Positions 1 through 8,281 of a DNA stretch of 59,745 bases are shown here, one piece after another (the stretch's first letter is position 1; every line of letters begins with the position of its first letter). A program made the translations under genes and the position numbers. A model generated the notes under the pieces. It had not been told where the DNA came from. It ran no database searches and saw only the letters and a program-made list of their open reading frames with translations. The DNA comes from Streptomyces sp. DvalAA-43 (GTDB taxonomy: Bacteria; Actinomycetota; Actinomycetes; Streptomycetales; Streptomycetaceae): the NCBI RefSeq assembly GCF_900091725.1, contig NZ_FMBW01000055.1, positions 1 through 59,745 of the forward strand, in the 5' to 3' direction.

Positions 1-221
1 GTGGCAGGAGGGGAGAGCAGATTGAGGAGGTTGCCCAGGATCTGCGGGTTGTAGATGTACGTGTTGCCGCTGCCGATCGAGACATCCGGGCCCTGACCGG
101 CGGAGCAGGCAGAGCAGCCCTCGTCTCCGCCATAGCCACCGGAACCGGCGGCGGCCAAGCCCGCGTTGGCGAAGACAAGACCGCCGCAAAGAGCCGCGAC
201 GACAGCAATTTTCCTGATCAC
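1..221 (-). CDS. Small secreted protein, 3' end outside window
   Basis: GTG start at 221 is preceded by a GAGGTGG-type ribosome site (about 226-232). The 73 visible codons begin with an export signal: a basic start (IRK), a hydrophobic stretch ending in AGLAAA, then a small Gly/Ser-rich mature part with a CSAC pair. The distal visible part is rich in Asn, Leu and Ile, a composition seen in small surface proteins, but neither the chaplin nor the rodlin signature is clear. It is probably exported by Sec. The stop codon lies beyond the left edge, so total length is unknown. Confidence 0.6.
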   Translation of the reverse strand, partial: MIRKIAVVAALCGGLVFANAGLAAAGSGGYGGDEGCSACSAGQGPDVSIGSGNTYIYNPQILGNLLNLLSPPA

Positions 222-339
222 ATTCCACCTCTTCCTTGGTGATTTCATGCCATTCTGCGGGTTGCGTGTGCGTCATACCGCTGGGCGGCCCGACCACCCG
301 CGCGCCTTGAGGCAAGTTCACTCCATCGGCCCGATAGCT

Positions 340-794
340 GGGGGTGTGCTTCTCCAACAGCGAGACCCGGGGGAACCCTCCCGGAGACTGCGGGCGACGT
401 CGTCGTCCAGGGCGAAGACCTCGGACACTGGGTCACCGCCCAACGCCACGGGTGGGAGCGGCTGGCGGCCGCGCAGCAGTGGCTGCTGGAGAACACCCTC
501 GGGATCGAGGCGGCCGAGAAGGAGAAGCGGCCGGTGAAGCAGACGCAGGATGGGAAGTGGGCGGTCAACCTCGCGGCGGCACGGGCGTTCCACGCTCGTG
601 AAGGGCATCTGCGAGTCCCCCGGAAGCACGTTGAGGAGCTGGAGACGCAGGACGCACTGTCAGGTCGTCAGGGCGGCGCTGACGGGGCCGTGGTGGTCAA
701 GCTCGGCACCTGGCTCGACAACGTCCGCAAACGAGCCGCCAAACTCCCCCAACAACGCCGGGCCGATCTGGATGCGCTCGGCATGCGCTGGTAG
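340..794 (+). pseudogene. Helicase-associated (HA) domain tail, remnant 1
   Basis: One open frame, without a credible start, reads through VVVQGEDLGHWV and ENTLGIE to a C-terminus ending GMRW-stop. This is the helicase-associated repeat found at the C-terminus of large Streptomyces DEAD/DEAH helicases. The ATPase domains are absent, so this is the 3' end of a gene whose front has been lost. The last 130 bases recur in altered form at about 2.9 kb. A strong hairpin terminator follows. No function is expected. Confidence 0.7.
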
Positions 795-823
795 AGCGGG
801 GGCGGCTGGCGCGACGTGTGAGA

Positions 824-850
824 AGGGGCGGGCCTGTAGGGCCCGCCCCT
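824..850 (+). terminator. Rho-independent-type hairpin
   Basis: Perfect 11-bp stem AGGGGCGGGCC / GGCCCGCCCCT with a 5-nt loop, 30 bp after the stop of the helicase remnant. There is no U-tract, as is usual in Streptomyces. Confidence 0.7.
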
Positions 851-1027
851 CCTTCCATGATGCCCCGGGCGGGTGAATTTCCCTCCTCGCGTACGCGTGC
901 ACGGATCTAGATGCATACGCCCAACTAACGCTGAATTGCCGTTAGTTGCCATGCCTTGCGGCTTCTGTAACGTTCCGTAGGTCGAGTCGGGCCGACCGGA
1001 CGCCCGAGGGACTGTGAGGAGACCGCC

Positions 1028-2056
1028 GTGGAGAACCGATCACCACTCGCCCGTGCCGAGGAGGCGAAGCGCCGCCGCGACCTGGGCGGGGAACTCGACG
1101 CGCTGGTAGGCGGGCACCGCGCACTGACCGAGGCGCCGTGGTACCCGTCCCGCCCCGGCGACCGGCTTCTGATCACTCTGGAAGCTGGCGACGCCGCCCC
1201 AAGCGGGGCGGAGCTGTACGAGGTCGTGGAGGGTAGCGGGGGCGGCATGGAGCTGCGCTTGATCGAGGTGTCGCCCGAGGGCGCCTCGGGAGGCTGGTAT
1301 GCCGGGCCACCCGAGCCGTACGGCTCCAACCCGGTCGGGACACCGTGGATGGAGGCCGGCCCCGACCGGCTCACCATCACCCGGGACGGCGCGGTCGTCC
1401 ACCAGGGCCGCCATGCCCTTCTCTGCCCCGGCACCACCGAACCCCGGGCCGCCGACCGGATCACGCCCGGTGCGTTCGCGCTGTCCCTGATCAGGGCGAC
1501 GGCTCTCGATGAAGCCGCCAGGCACGCTCCGGGCACGGACGGACCACCGCCGGTCAACTGGGAGATGCACCGCACCCTGACGCAGATGCTGGAGAGGTGG
1601 CGGAAGGGCGGCACGCTGCGCGAGAGCTCGCTGCTGCTGGTCGAGTGGCTGGCATCCGAACTGTGCGCCTACGTCGTCGGGCAGGTCGGGGACCGGGCCA
1701 GGGTGGAACAGTGGCTGGAGGACTTCGGCGATGAGGTGTGCCGGGCGCAGCAGCACGCCCACCTGGCAGGGCCCACTGCGGTCGCGATCCTGTCGGTTGT
1801 CGCCGAAGACCTGGATCCCCGTCCGCAGGACCCTGCCGGAACCGAACGGCTCGTCCGCATCGGCGCCCTGTACCTGCGGTACTTCCGCGACGGCCACCAG
1901 GTCGAGGACGCACGGGAGATGGCCCTGACTTTCGCCCTGTGGGCAGGGTCGCAACTGGCGGCGCTCATGCTCCACGCCCCCGGGCGGATCACGTCTTACC
2001 TGGACGCCCGCGATCACGCGGTAGCGAAGCGGCAGGCCAAAACGGACGCACCGTAG
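1028..2056 (+). CDS. Hypothetical protein, 342 aa
   Basis: GTG start at 1028 with GAGGAGA just upstream. The residue composition is that of a soluble, folded protein; the N-terminal third is charged (EEAKRRRD) and the remainder mixes helices with short strands. No signal peptide, membrane segment or catalytic motif was recognised. It stands alone between two helicase-tail remnants. A long reading frame on the opposite strand (1040-2017) is rich in Arg, Pro and Gly and was judged to be its shadow. I do not recognise the family. Confidence 0.6.
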   Translation: MENRSPLARAEEAKRRRDLGGELDALVGGHRALTEAPWYPSRPGDRLLITLEAGDAAPSGAELYEVVEGSGGGMELRLIEVSPEGASGGWYAGPPEPYGSNPVGTPWMEAGPDRLTITRDGAVVHQGRHALLCPGTTEPRAADRITPGAFALSLIRATALDEAARHAPGTDGPPPVNWEMHRTLTQMLERWRKGGTLRESSLLLVEWLASELCAYVVGQVGDRARVEQWLEDFGDEVCRAQQHAHLAGPTAVAILSVVAEDLDPRPQDPAGTERLVRIGALYLRYFRDGHQVEDAREMALTFALWAGSQLAALMLHAPGRITSYLDARDHAVAKRQAKTDAP

Positions 2057-2279
2057 GCGCGGACTGCGGCGTACCTCGTACCCCGGCGCGACGGCTACAG
2101 CATGTTGCTGACGGCGGCGGCCTAGCCGTCGACCAGTTCGCCGGCCAAGACAGCGACGTCGGCGACGACAGGGACGGTGGTGCCGGGGCCCTATCTGCCC
2201 AAACCAGCCACCACCGCATGCAGCACGCCCCTACGCTGAACCGGACGGCTCCACCCCGCCCCGCACCCTGGGAGGCCCC

Positions 2280-2816
2280 GTGTCACTGCCCGTGGAAGCA
2301 AGCCCGACGCCGCCGTCGTACCCGCCGAAGACTCCGCCACCTCCGAAGAAGCCGCCGAACCCGCCCCGGCCGAATCCGCAGGACCCGAAGCCCCCGCCCA
2401 GCCAGGTAGTGCCTACGGCCCGGCGCGGGGTGGGCATGGCCAACCGGCGCGGGGCGAACTGGGTTTTGGAGTCGGCGCCGTGGGCGGCGGGGAAGGCCCG
2501 GGCTGCGGTGGTGGAGCAGCTGGGGAAGTGGAAGTTCCGGGCGGCCCCCGCAGCGGTGGAGGCGGTGGAGGCGGTGACGACGCTCCTCGTGCAGGCCGCG
2601 GTCGCCGACGGGGGCACGACGGTGTCCGTACACCTGTCGGATCAGGACGGGCAGGCATGCATCCTCGCCCTTTCTCACCACACCGGTCTGGCCACTGGAC
2701 TCGACGACACCGGTGGGGATGTCCTCCACCAGATCACCGCCCACCAACCCGTCACCGGGTGCGGGACCGACACCGGGCCTGACGGGCGCCGCATCTGGGC
2801 CATCGTCGAACTCTGA
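2280..2816 (+). CDS. Hypothetical protein with Pro-rich N-terminus
   Basis: 178 residues. The first ~45 are a proline/lysine-rich low-complexity linker (PPPPKKPPNPPRP); the remaining ~130 form a folded part. The block around EAVTTLLVQAAVADGGTTVSVHLSD resembles the N-box region of GHKL-type ATPases (small anti-sigma/histidine-kinase-like domains), and a later Asp/Gly-containing turn fits loosely, but the G1/G2 boxes are not convincing. The true start may lie further inside, for example near MANRRGANW. A role as an anti-sigma-type regulator is only a guess. Confidence 0.5.
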   Translation: MSLPVEASPTPPSYPPKTPPPPKKPPNPPRPNPQDPKPPPSQVVPTARRGVGMANRRGANWVLESAPWAAGKARAAVVEQLGKWKFRAAPAAVEAVEAVTTLLVQAAVADGGTTVSVHLSDQDGQACILALSHHTGLATGLDDTGGDVLHQITAHQPVTGCGTDTGPDGRRIWAIVEL

Positions 2817-2879
2817 TCCGCCCTGGACATGGCAGCGCGCCCGGCCGCTGGTCGGGGACGGAACTGTGCGCTGATGCCA

Positions 2880-3052
2880 TATGTCGTCGAGCAGGTGGAG
2901 ACGGAAGCGGGCTTGGCAGGCCGTCAGGCAGATGCTGACGGGGGCGTGGTGGTCAAGCTCGGCACCTGGCTCGACAACGTCCGCAAACGCGCCGCGAAAC
3001 TCCCCGAGCAGCGCCGGACAGACTCGATGCTGTCGGTATGCGCTGGTAGGCG
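2880..3052 (+). pseudogene. Helicase-associated domain tail, remnant 2
   Basis: The translation VVVKLGTWLDNVRKRAAKLP matches the tail at 690-760 almost residue for residue. The DNA is closely similar over about 130 bp and ends at the same ATGCGCTGGTAG, but a small indel near 3025 puts that ending out of frame. It is a second copy of the same helicase 3' end, brought in by recombination. No function is expected. Confidence 0.65.
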
Positions 3053-3099
3053 ACGTGGGTCGGCTGGTGAGCCCGCTTGGCGCCCGCCGGTCGGCCCCT

Positions 3100-3258
3100 T
3101 CACTCTCCGCCCGCCGCGTCCAAGCCGTCGAAGAAGTCGGCGAGGGCGCGGCGTTGTGCTTCCTCGCGGGCGACCTGCCGGGCGAGGACGTCGCGGTCGA
3201 TGTACGGGGCGACGGCGTTGAGGACCAGGCGCTGGAGTTCGGCCGGCTCCAGCGTCGC
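3100..3258 (-). pseudogene. C-terminal fragment of an unidentified protein
   Basis: The minus strand reads TLEPAELQRLVLNAVAPYID, then an Arg/Glu/Ala-rich amphipathic helix ending FFDGLDAAGGE-stop at 3100. The composition is clearly coding, but the frame is cut at about 3258, where a plus-strand Ku fragment begins, so only the last ~50 residues remain. The parent family is not recognised. Confidence 0.4.
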
Positions 3259-3805
3259 GGTCGCCAAATTCGCGTGGCACAACCGCGAAAGGCTCGGGCT
3301 GCTGCGAGTGCGGGATGACGCAATCGTGCTGCACGCGATGCGGTGGCCCGACGAGATCCGCAGCCCCGACTCCCTCAAGCCCAGGGACATCGACCTGGAC
3401 GACGAGGAGATCGAGCGGGCCGTCCAGCTCACCGACACCATGGCCCTCGACGACATCTCCGGTTTCCGGGACGAGTACCGCGACGCCCTGGAGGAACTGA
3501 TCGAGGCGAAGGCCGAGGGCACCGAGCTCCCGGAGCCGGCCGAGGGCGAGGAGCGGGAGACCGGGAAGGTCGTCGACCTGATGGCCGCCCTGAACGCCTC
3601 CGTCAAGGCGGCCAAGGAGAGCCGCGGCGAGCACAGCGGCCAGGACGCCACCGTCCACACGATGCAGCCACGCAAAAAGACCCCGGCCAAGAAGAAAGCC
3701 GCCACCGCCAGGAAGACCACCACGAAGACCACAGCCGGAAAGCGCACGGCGAAGAAGACCACAACAAAGAAGACTGCTGCCGAGAAGAAGCGCAACGCGT
3801 CCTGA
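3254..3805 (+). pseudogene. ku: Ku protein (NHEJ), N-terminally truncated
   Basis: From about 3257 the plus strand encodes VAVAKFAWHNRERLGLLRV, then LHAMRWPDEIR. This is the distal part of the bacterial Ku beta-barrel, which in intact proteins follows some 120 N-terminal residues that are absent here. The end is a long Lys/Thr/Ala tail (repeats of KKTPAKKK and KTTTKK type), typical of actinobacterial Ku and used for DNA binding. Ku normally holds DNA ends for the ligase LigD. Without the N-terminal domain a working dimeric ring is unlikely. A ligase fragment follows 17 bp later, so this is the relic of a ku-ligase operon. Confidence 0.8.
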
Positions 3806-3822
3806 ACGGACGCCCGGGCGGG

Positions 3823-4053
3823 ATGGTGATGGTGGGTCTGCCGCGGATCGCTCCGATGCTCGCGACACCAGGCGGCCTGCCGCCCGCGGTCACCGAGGAG
3901 CGGTGGGCGTTCGAGGTGAAGCAGGACGGGCAGCGGGCCATGGTCTACCTGCCGGGCGACGGGACGGTGCTCCTGCGGTCCCGGTCCGGGGCGGACATCC
4001 AGCTGGCAGCGGATCCTGGCTCAACCACGCCCGCGCCCTTCAGCTCGATGTGA
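3823..4053 (+). pseudogene. ATP-dependent DNA ligase, 5' fragment
   Basis: The start region reads PMLATPGG, then ERWAFEVKQDGQRAMVYL. EVKQDGQR is the KxDG adenylation motif (catalytic Lys plus Asp-Gly) of LigC/LigD-type ATP-dependent ligases. Only about 60 of the expected ~300 residues remain, up to a RSRSGADI strand; after about 4000 the frame runs into unrelated sequence. Position directly behind Ku fits the usual NHEJ operon. It cannot be a functional ligase. Confidence 0.75.
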
Positions 4054-4331
4054 TCACCGCGCTGTCGGCCCCGGCCGCCCACGCGCGGGCCCGTCAAGCG
4101 GCAGCCGACATCGAGGCGGCCGCGGCCACTCACCCGGACATCAGCACGGTCACGGTAGTCAATGGCAACCACCAGGCGCTGCCCCGGATACGGGAAGAAG
4201 TGGCCGGCCTGACGGCCCAGGGGCGGCCGCTGATGCCCGTCCTTTGGCAGCCACGCCCGGTGGAACACGGTCCCGGACCGAGCCGACTGCCGGTGCCCGC
4301 TGGGCGGTTCGGGTCGCCTTCAGTTCCTTGA
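4017..4331 (+). pseudogene. Unidentified coding fragment
   Basis: In a frame different from the ligase fragment, this stretch reads as normal protein: WLNHARALQLDVITALSAP, then an Ala-rich helix and STVTVVNGNHQALPRIREE. There is no start and no recognisable family. The frame ends in Pro/Gly-rich sequence. It looks like an internal piece of a gene joined to the ligase stub. Confidence 0.3.
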
Positions 4332-4512
4332 GCCGCGCGGCGTAGGCGAGGGCGATCTGCACGGTCTCGTCCAGGCCGGTGGTCTCCAGCCGGTCCAGGT
4401 CATCCACGGCCTAGACCGGGCTGGCCGTGCGCCACAGCTGAAACTCGCAGGGAAGCAACACGTTGATTCCCTGCGAGCCCCAGCGGAAGATCTCCGACTC
4501 AGGTCACTAGAG

Positions 4513-5082
4513 GTTGTCCCGTAAATGATCTATGGCGTGTTGGTTGACCAGCGTTGTTCCTGGTCAGCCAGCGAGGGTGAGGTTGTGGAGGCGTGCGATG
4601 CCGAGCATAGCGTGGTGGACGCCGTCGCCTTTGAGTCGACAGTCGCGGAGGATCTTCCAGCTCTTCATGTGGGCGAAGGTGTGCTCGACACGGGCCCGGA
4701 CCTTGCGGTGGGAGGCGTTGTGGTCCTCCTTCCAGGCCGACAGTTCCTCGTCCTTGTGCCTGCGGTAGTGCGGGATGGTCAGGCCGGTGCCGCGATAGCC
4801 GCCGTCGGCGATCACCGTGGCAGTGGTGCCGACGGCAGCCTTCGCACCGGAGTCCTCCCAGGCTCTGCAGTCGTTGCGGTTACCGGGCAGCGGTCGGCCG
4901 ACGGCGACCACCAGTCGGGTGTCGGCATCGATGACCACCTGGTGATGTCCCGCCTCGGTGTAGGGGGTCGATTCTGCGCGCGTGTGACGGGCTCCGCCGG
5001 GGCCTGGTGGGAAGTTGTGGGTTGGCTGGTCGTGCTGGTGCCTCTCGACGGTGCGGGCAGGGCGAGGCGGTGGAGCAATCAA
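4513..5082 (-). mobile_element. Truncated IS with DDE transposase (C-terminal part)
   Basis: The minus-strand frame 4564-5082 encodes a DDE_Tnp_4-like transposase C-terminus: HHQVVIDADTRLVVAVGRP, then ATVIADGGYRGTG, then RARVEHTFAHMKSWKILRD. The second Asp and the Glu helix are present, but the N-terminal helix-turn-helix and first Asp region are absent. The 3' end of the element begins TTGTCCCGTAAATGATCTA at 4514, next to CTAG. The same terminus and last ~50 codons recur at 19.14-19.34 kb, which defines a shared IS end. The element is dead. Confidence 0.75.
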
Positions 5083-5409
5083 TGGTCCAGCGGTTCTCCG
5101 GTTTCGCGAACCGGGGAGCCACGGCTGTGTTCCGCCGTCCTTGCCCGAGAGGGGTGGTGGTCCCGTTTGGCCGGTTCAGTGGTGGAGCAGGTTGTTGGGA
5201 TTGATGGTCAGTCAGGTCTCGGCCGTGGTGGTTTCCAGCGCGGCGGTGGCGGTGGTGAAGCCAGAGGTGTCCCCGGGGCGTGCCTCCCAGGGCTGGTCCC
5301 GGGTACCGGAGATGGCGGCTCGGAGTCTGCGCTGGACATGGGATCTGACTCAGATCATGTCCGTGCGGTCCCCGTGCGGTCCGCAGTTGCCCTTGTGAGG
5401 ACTCTCATC
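5083..5409. other. No gene seen; possible terminator dyad
   Basis: No convincing coding frame. An imperfect dyad at 5335-5361 (GACATG-ATCTGA against TCAGAT-CATGTC) lies about 50 bp beyond the stop of the last gene of the CDPS operon and may be its terminator. GTGCGGTCC is repeated just after it. Confidence 0.4.
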
Positions 5410-5703
5410 TCATGTCAGCTCCCGGTAGGTTGTGATCTTGATCGGTTCCGCCAGGAGTGTCTCGACCGCGGTGGCGAGATGCTGGGAGTGCGCGCTCCGG
5501 TAGTGGCGCTGGAGGTCCTCGGTGTGTCGCCACCGCTCGATGGCGATGAATTCCTCCGGTGTTTCGATGCTCTGCTGGATGGAGTAGTGCAGGCTTCCCT
5601 CCTCGTTGCGAGTGGGTTCGACGACCGACTGAAGCAGTTGTGCGAGTTCTGCCTCCTTGCCCGCCCTGGCGATGACCCGGCCCACGACCGTTACTTCACT
5701 CAT
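5410..5703 (-). CDS. ABM-domain monooxygenase-like protein
   Basis: 97 residues, the usual length of the antibiotic biosynthesis monooxygenase (ABM/YgiN) fold. Start MSEVTVVGRVIARAGKE is followed by IQQSIETPEEFIAIERW, both typical strands and turns of this dimeric ferredoxin-like family. Members oxidise polyketide-like phenols or quinols without cofactor, degrade haem, or act as small ligand-binding partners. A GAGAGG site precedes the ATG. It is the last gene of the CDPS operon, 66 bp after the methyltransferase, so a late oxidative or protective step on the pathway product is likely. Confidence 0.8.
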   Translation of the reverse strand: MSEVTVVGRVIARAGKEAELAQLLQSVVEPTRNEEGSLHYSIQQSIETPEEFIAIERWRHTEDLQRHYRSAHSQHLATAVETLLAEPIKITTYRELT

Positions 5704-5769
5704 CGGATTTGCCTCTCTCGTTGTTCCGCTCGGATGGGTGTTCTCTGTTCGTCCTGTCGGATCGGTTCT

Positions 5770-6609
5770 CTACTGTCGCCGTCCGACCGCGGGGGCATGT
5801 CCATGGGCGGCGCCGATGGGGAGTGCGGGGAAGACCACGGACGGGTCGTCGAACAGGGAGGAGAGGTGGCCATCGGTGGTGTCGAGCAGACCGTGGTCCT
5901 GGAACGCCGGTGCGAGGCGGGCGAGCGTGAGCGCGTAGAAGCCGCGCTTTCCGCCGGGGACGAGGGGGTGTCGCCGCTGGTGTGTGATGCTCTCCAGACC
6001 GTGGGCGGCGAGGATCACCGGGAGGGTGCTGCCGAGCTCGGGGTGCGCTCCGGCGAGTGTCATCAGCCGGTGCACAGCTGTTGCGAACTCCAGGAAGGCT
6101 GTGGCCGTCTTCCTGTCCGGGGCCTGAGCGGCGGCGATGGCGAGTGTCTCGGTACTGACGTCGATCGCTTCAGCGAAGAGCTGCCCGTGTGGTGCCAGCG
6201 AGGGAATCAGCCGGGCCAGGACGGATTCGGGGTCCGGCAGATGTTCCAGTACGGATCTGGCGTGGATCAGATCCCAGGAACCAGGGGGCAGAGGATCGGT
6301 GGTGATGTCGTGTTCGATCACGTTGACCCCGGGATGGGCGGTGTTCCTGAGAAATCGCGGATCGGTGTCGGTCGCCACCACTCGTCCGGACTCTCCGGCC
6401 GTCGATGCCAGGCGACGGGCGATACTGCCGGCTCCCGCGCCGACTTCGAGGCACGACCACCCGGGTGCCGGGTCGACCTGGGTGAGGATTTCCTCGGTTC
6501 CGGGGTCGTAGACCTGCTCGATCGTGCGCAGGCGGTCGAATTCGAGATCCGCTCGGGCGGCTGAATCCAGAACGTAGGGGGTGGGTTGCGGATGGTGCGG
6601 ATCGGTCAT
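5770..6609 (-). CDS. SAM-dependent methyltransferase (CDPS operon)
   Basis: The chosen ATG at 6609 (MTDPHHPQP) has AGAGAGG upstream. Class I fold: LEVGAGAGSIARRLA is the SAM-binding glycine loop, VVATDTDPRFL carries the acidic ribose contact, and DLIHARSVLEHLPDPE is the post-I motif. About 279 residues, normal for a small-molecule methyltransferase. The same motifs and spacing recur in the methyltransferase at 12942-13751, so the two are paralogues. It sits between a flavin monooxygenase and the ABM protein. The substrate is probably the oxidised diketopiperazine, an inference from position. Confidence 0.8.
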   Translation of the reverse strand: MTDPHHPQPTPYVLDSAARADLEFDRLRTIEQVYDPGTEEILTQVDPAPGWSCLEVGAGAGSIARRLASTAGESGRVVATDTDPRFLRNTAHPGVNVIEHDITTDPLPPGSWDLIHARSVLEHLPDPESVLARLIPSLAPHGQLFAEAIDVSTETLAIAAAQAPDRKTATAFLEFATAVHRLMTLAGAHPELGSTLPVILAAHGLESITHQRRHPLVPGGKRGFYALTLARLAPAFQDHGLLDTTDGHLSSLFDDPSVVFPALPIGAAHGHAPAVGRRQ

Positions 6610-6695
6610 GGTCTGCCTCTCTCTTTCCTCCGGGCCCGGTGAGTGGTGCGGGGCCCGGCGCGAGTGTGAGCCGCCGGGGATCCGGGTCCCGATGG

Positions 6696-8198
6696 TCATC
6701 CGGCTTGCATGCCGAGTGAGCGAAGATGGCTGGTCACATCACCTGGGGTCTCGGTGGCCATCGAGATGTATCCGTCCGGCCGTACGAGGAACAGGCCGTG
6801 CGGAGCGTATGCGCGAGATGCGAACCCCGCGGTATCTGAGATGTCGTGGCCGACTCGCACCACACGGACCACCGCGGGATCCCAGGCGCCGACGGGCGGG
6901 GTCGGCGGGCTTCCGAACGAAAGAAGGGTGAAGTGCGGTCCACGGAAGAGGTCGAAGAGACGTACAGGGGCCCCGCTGAGGTCGGTACACGGAGCATCCG
7001 GTGCGCGGTCCCCCGCGTGGAGGGCTTCCTCGGCCAGAGCGGGGCGCATCTCCGTGTTGGGCGGGATGCCCCGGTATCCGAGTGCCAGGTGGTGCGTGGT
7101 GCGGTCACGGTTCGCGGCCAATTGTCGGACCTGGACCGACCCTTGGTGGATGCGGGTGCTCACTCCTAGCACTTCCGCCGCGGCCGGCCGGCGCTCAGCC
7201 TCGTAGGAGTCCAGGAGCGAGGGTGCTGCCTGGCTGGTTGCCGCGAGCGCCAGTTTCCAGCCCAGGTTGTAGGCGTCCTGGATGCTCGCGTTGATGCCCT
7301 GGCCGCCCGCCGGGGAATGAACATGCGCGGAGTCACCGGCCAGGAACACCCGGCCGACCCGGAAGTGCTCCGCGAGTGCCGCTCGTGCCCGGAAGACCGA
7401 TGACCACAGCACCTTCCGCACCTGCAATCCTGTGCGGGCGGCCACCAGTTCGCGGACTCGCTCCGGTGCGGGGTCGGGGGTTCCTTCCGCGAACCGTGCG
7501 ATGACCTGGAAGTAGTCTGTTCTGGCGACGGGACAGATGGCGGTCATGATGCCGGCCGAGTTGCCCCAGGTGTGCCAGTGCTCTCGGTCCAGTGCGGGAA
7601 TATCGGCATCGGCCACGAGCAGGGGCCGGGTATCCACTTCTTCGCGGTCGAACCTCACACCCAGGATTCTCCGTACGGTGCTGCCGCCCCCGTCCGCCCC
7701 GACGAGGTAGTCGGCCGTGATCTCCTGCGTACCTCCGTCGGCCCGGACGACCTGGGCCCGCACCCCTGCCTCGTCCTGGGAGAATCCGGCGAGCCGCGAT
7801 CCGAACTCGACGCCGTGGCCCAGATGCAGCAGCCGCTCGCGCAGCAGTTCCTGGGTACGCGACTGAGGAAGCATCAGAGGTTCGGCGTAGGGCGTGGACC
7901 CGGTGGGCTCGCCACGGGCGATGACGTCCCATTCCTTGATGATTCTTCCCTCCTCCCAGGCGACCATCGGTGGCAGTGGTGCTCCCTCCGCTTGTACGGA
8001 GTCGATGATTCCGAGGTCGTCGAATATCTCCAGGGTGCGCGGCTGGAGACCCTTGCCTCGGGACCCCGGAAAGGGGCCTGTGCCGGAGTCGATGATCCGG
8101 AAGTCGACGCGTCGGCGGGCCAGTTCTTCCGCCAGGACCAGCCCAGCAGGTCCTCCTCCGGCAATCAGAACAGATGTGTAGTGGCGAGTGCTGTCCAC
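6696..8198 (-). CDS. FAD-dependent aromatic-type monooxygenase
   Basis: GTG start at 8198 (VDSTRHYTS) with AAGGGG just upstream; longer readings beyond this are non-coding in character. About 500 residues, the size of the PHBH/PheA group of class A flavoprotein hydroxylases. The ADP-binding motif is VLIAGGGPAGLVLAEEL; the DG motif is YLVGADGGGSTVRR; the FAD pyrophosphate motif is FLAGDSAHVHSPAGGQGIN. Family members use NAD(P)H and O2 to hydroxylate or epoxidise aromatic or enolic substrates. It lies 83 bp after the frameshifted P450 and 86 bp before the methyltransferase and is probably cotranscribed. Confidence 0.85.
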   Translation of the reverse strand: MDSTRHYTSVLIAGGGPAGLVLAEELARRRVDFRIIDSGTGPFPGSRGKGLQPRTLEIFDDLGIIDSVQAEGAPLPPMVAWEEGRIIKEWDVIARGEPTGSTPYAEPLMLPQSRTQELLRERLLHLGHGVEFGSRLAGFSQDEAGVRAQVVRADGGTQEITADYLVGADGGGSTVRRILGVRFDREEVDTRPLLVADADIPALDREHWHTWGNSAGIMTAICPVARTDYFQVIARFAEGTPDPAPERVRELVAARTGLQVRKVLWSSVFRARAALAEHFRVGRVFLAGDSAHVHSPAGGQGINASIQDAYNLGWKLALAATSQAAPSLLDSYEAERRPAAAEVLGVSTRIHQGSVQVRQLAANRDRTTHHLALGYRGIPPNTEMRPALAEEALHAGDRAPDAPCTDLSGAPVRLFDLFRGPHFTLLSFGSPPTPPVGAWDPAVVRVVRVGHDISDTAGFASRAYAPHGLFLVRPDGYISMATETPGDVTSHLRSLGMQAG

Positions 8199-8281
8199 GG
8201 CATGTCCCCTTTCCGGCCCTCCGTCATGGTGATGCGGAGGAGGTCGCAGTCGGCCGCATGTGGATTCCCCTTTCCGGTGAT

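Noticed and set aside
1040..2017. Minus-strand frame of 325 codons
   Set aside because: Rich in Arg, Pro and Gly without fold-like pattern; the opposite frame 1028-2056 has a start site and normal protein composition.
4159..4407. Minus-strand frame starting MDDLDRLETTGLDETVQIAL
   Set aside because: The first ~40 residues look plausible (antitoxin-like), but the rest is low quality and overlaps another fragment; kept only as a note.
4525..6564. Long plus-strand frame of 679 codons
   Set aside because: It runs antisense to a transposase and two clear enzymes (ABM protein, methyltransferase); its composition is that of a GC-rich shadow frame.
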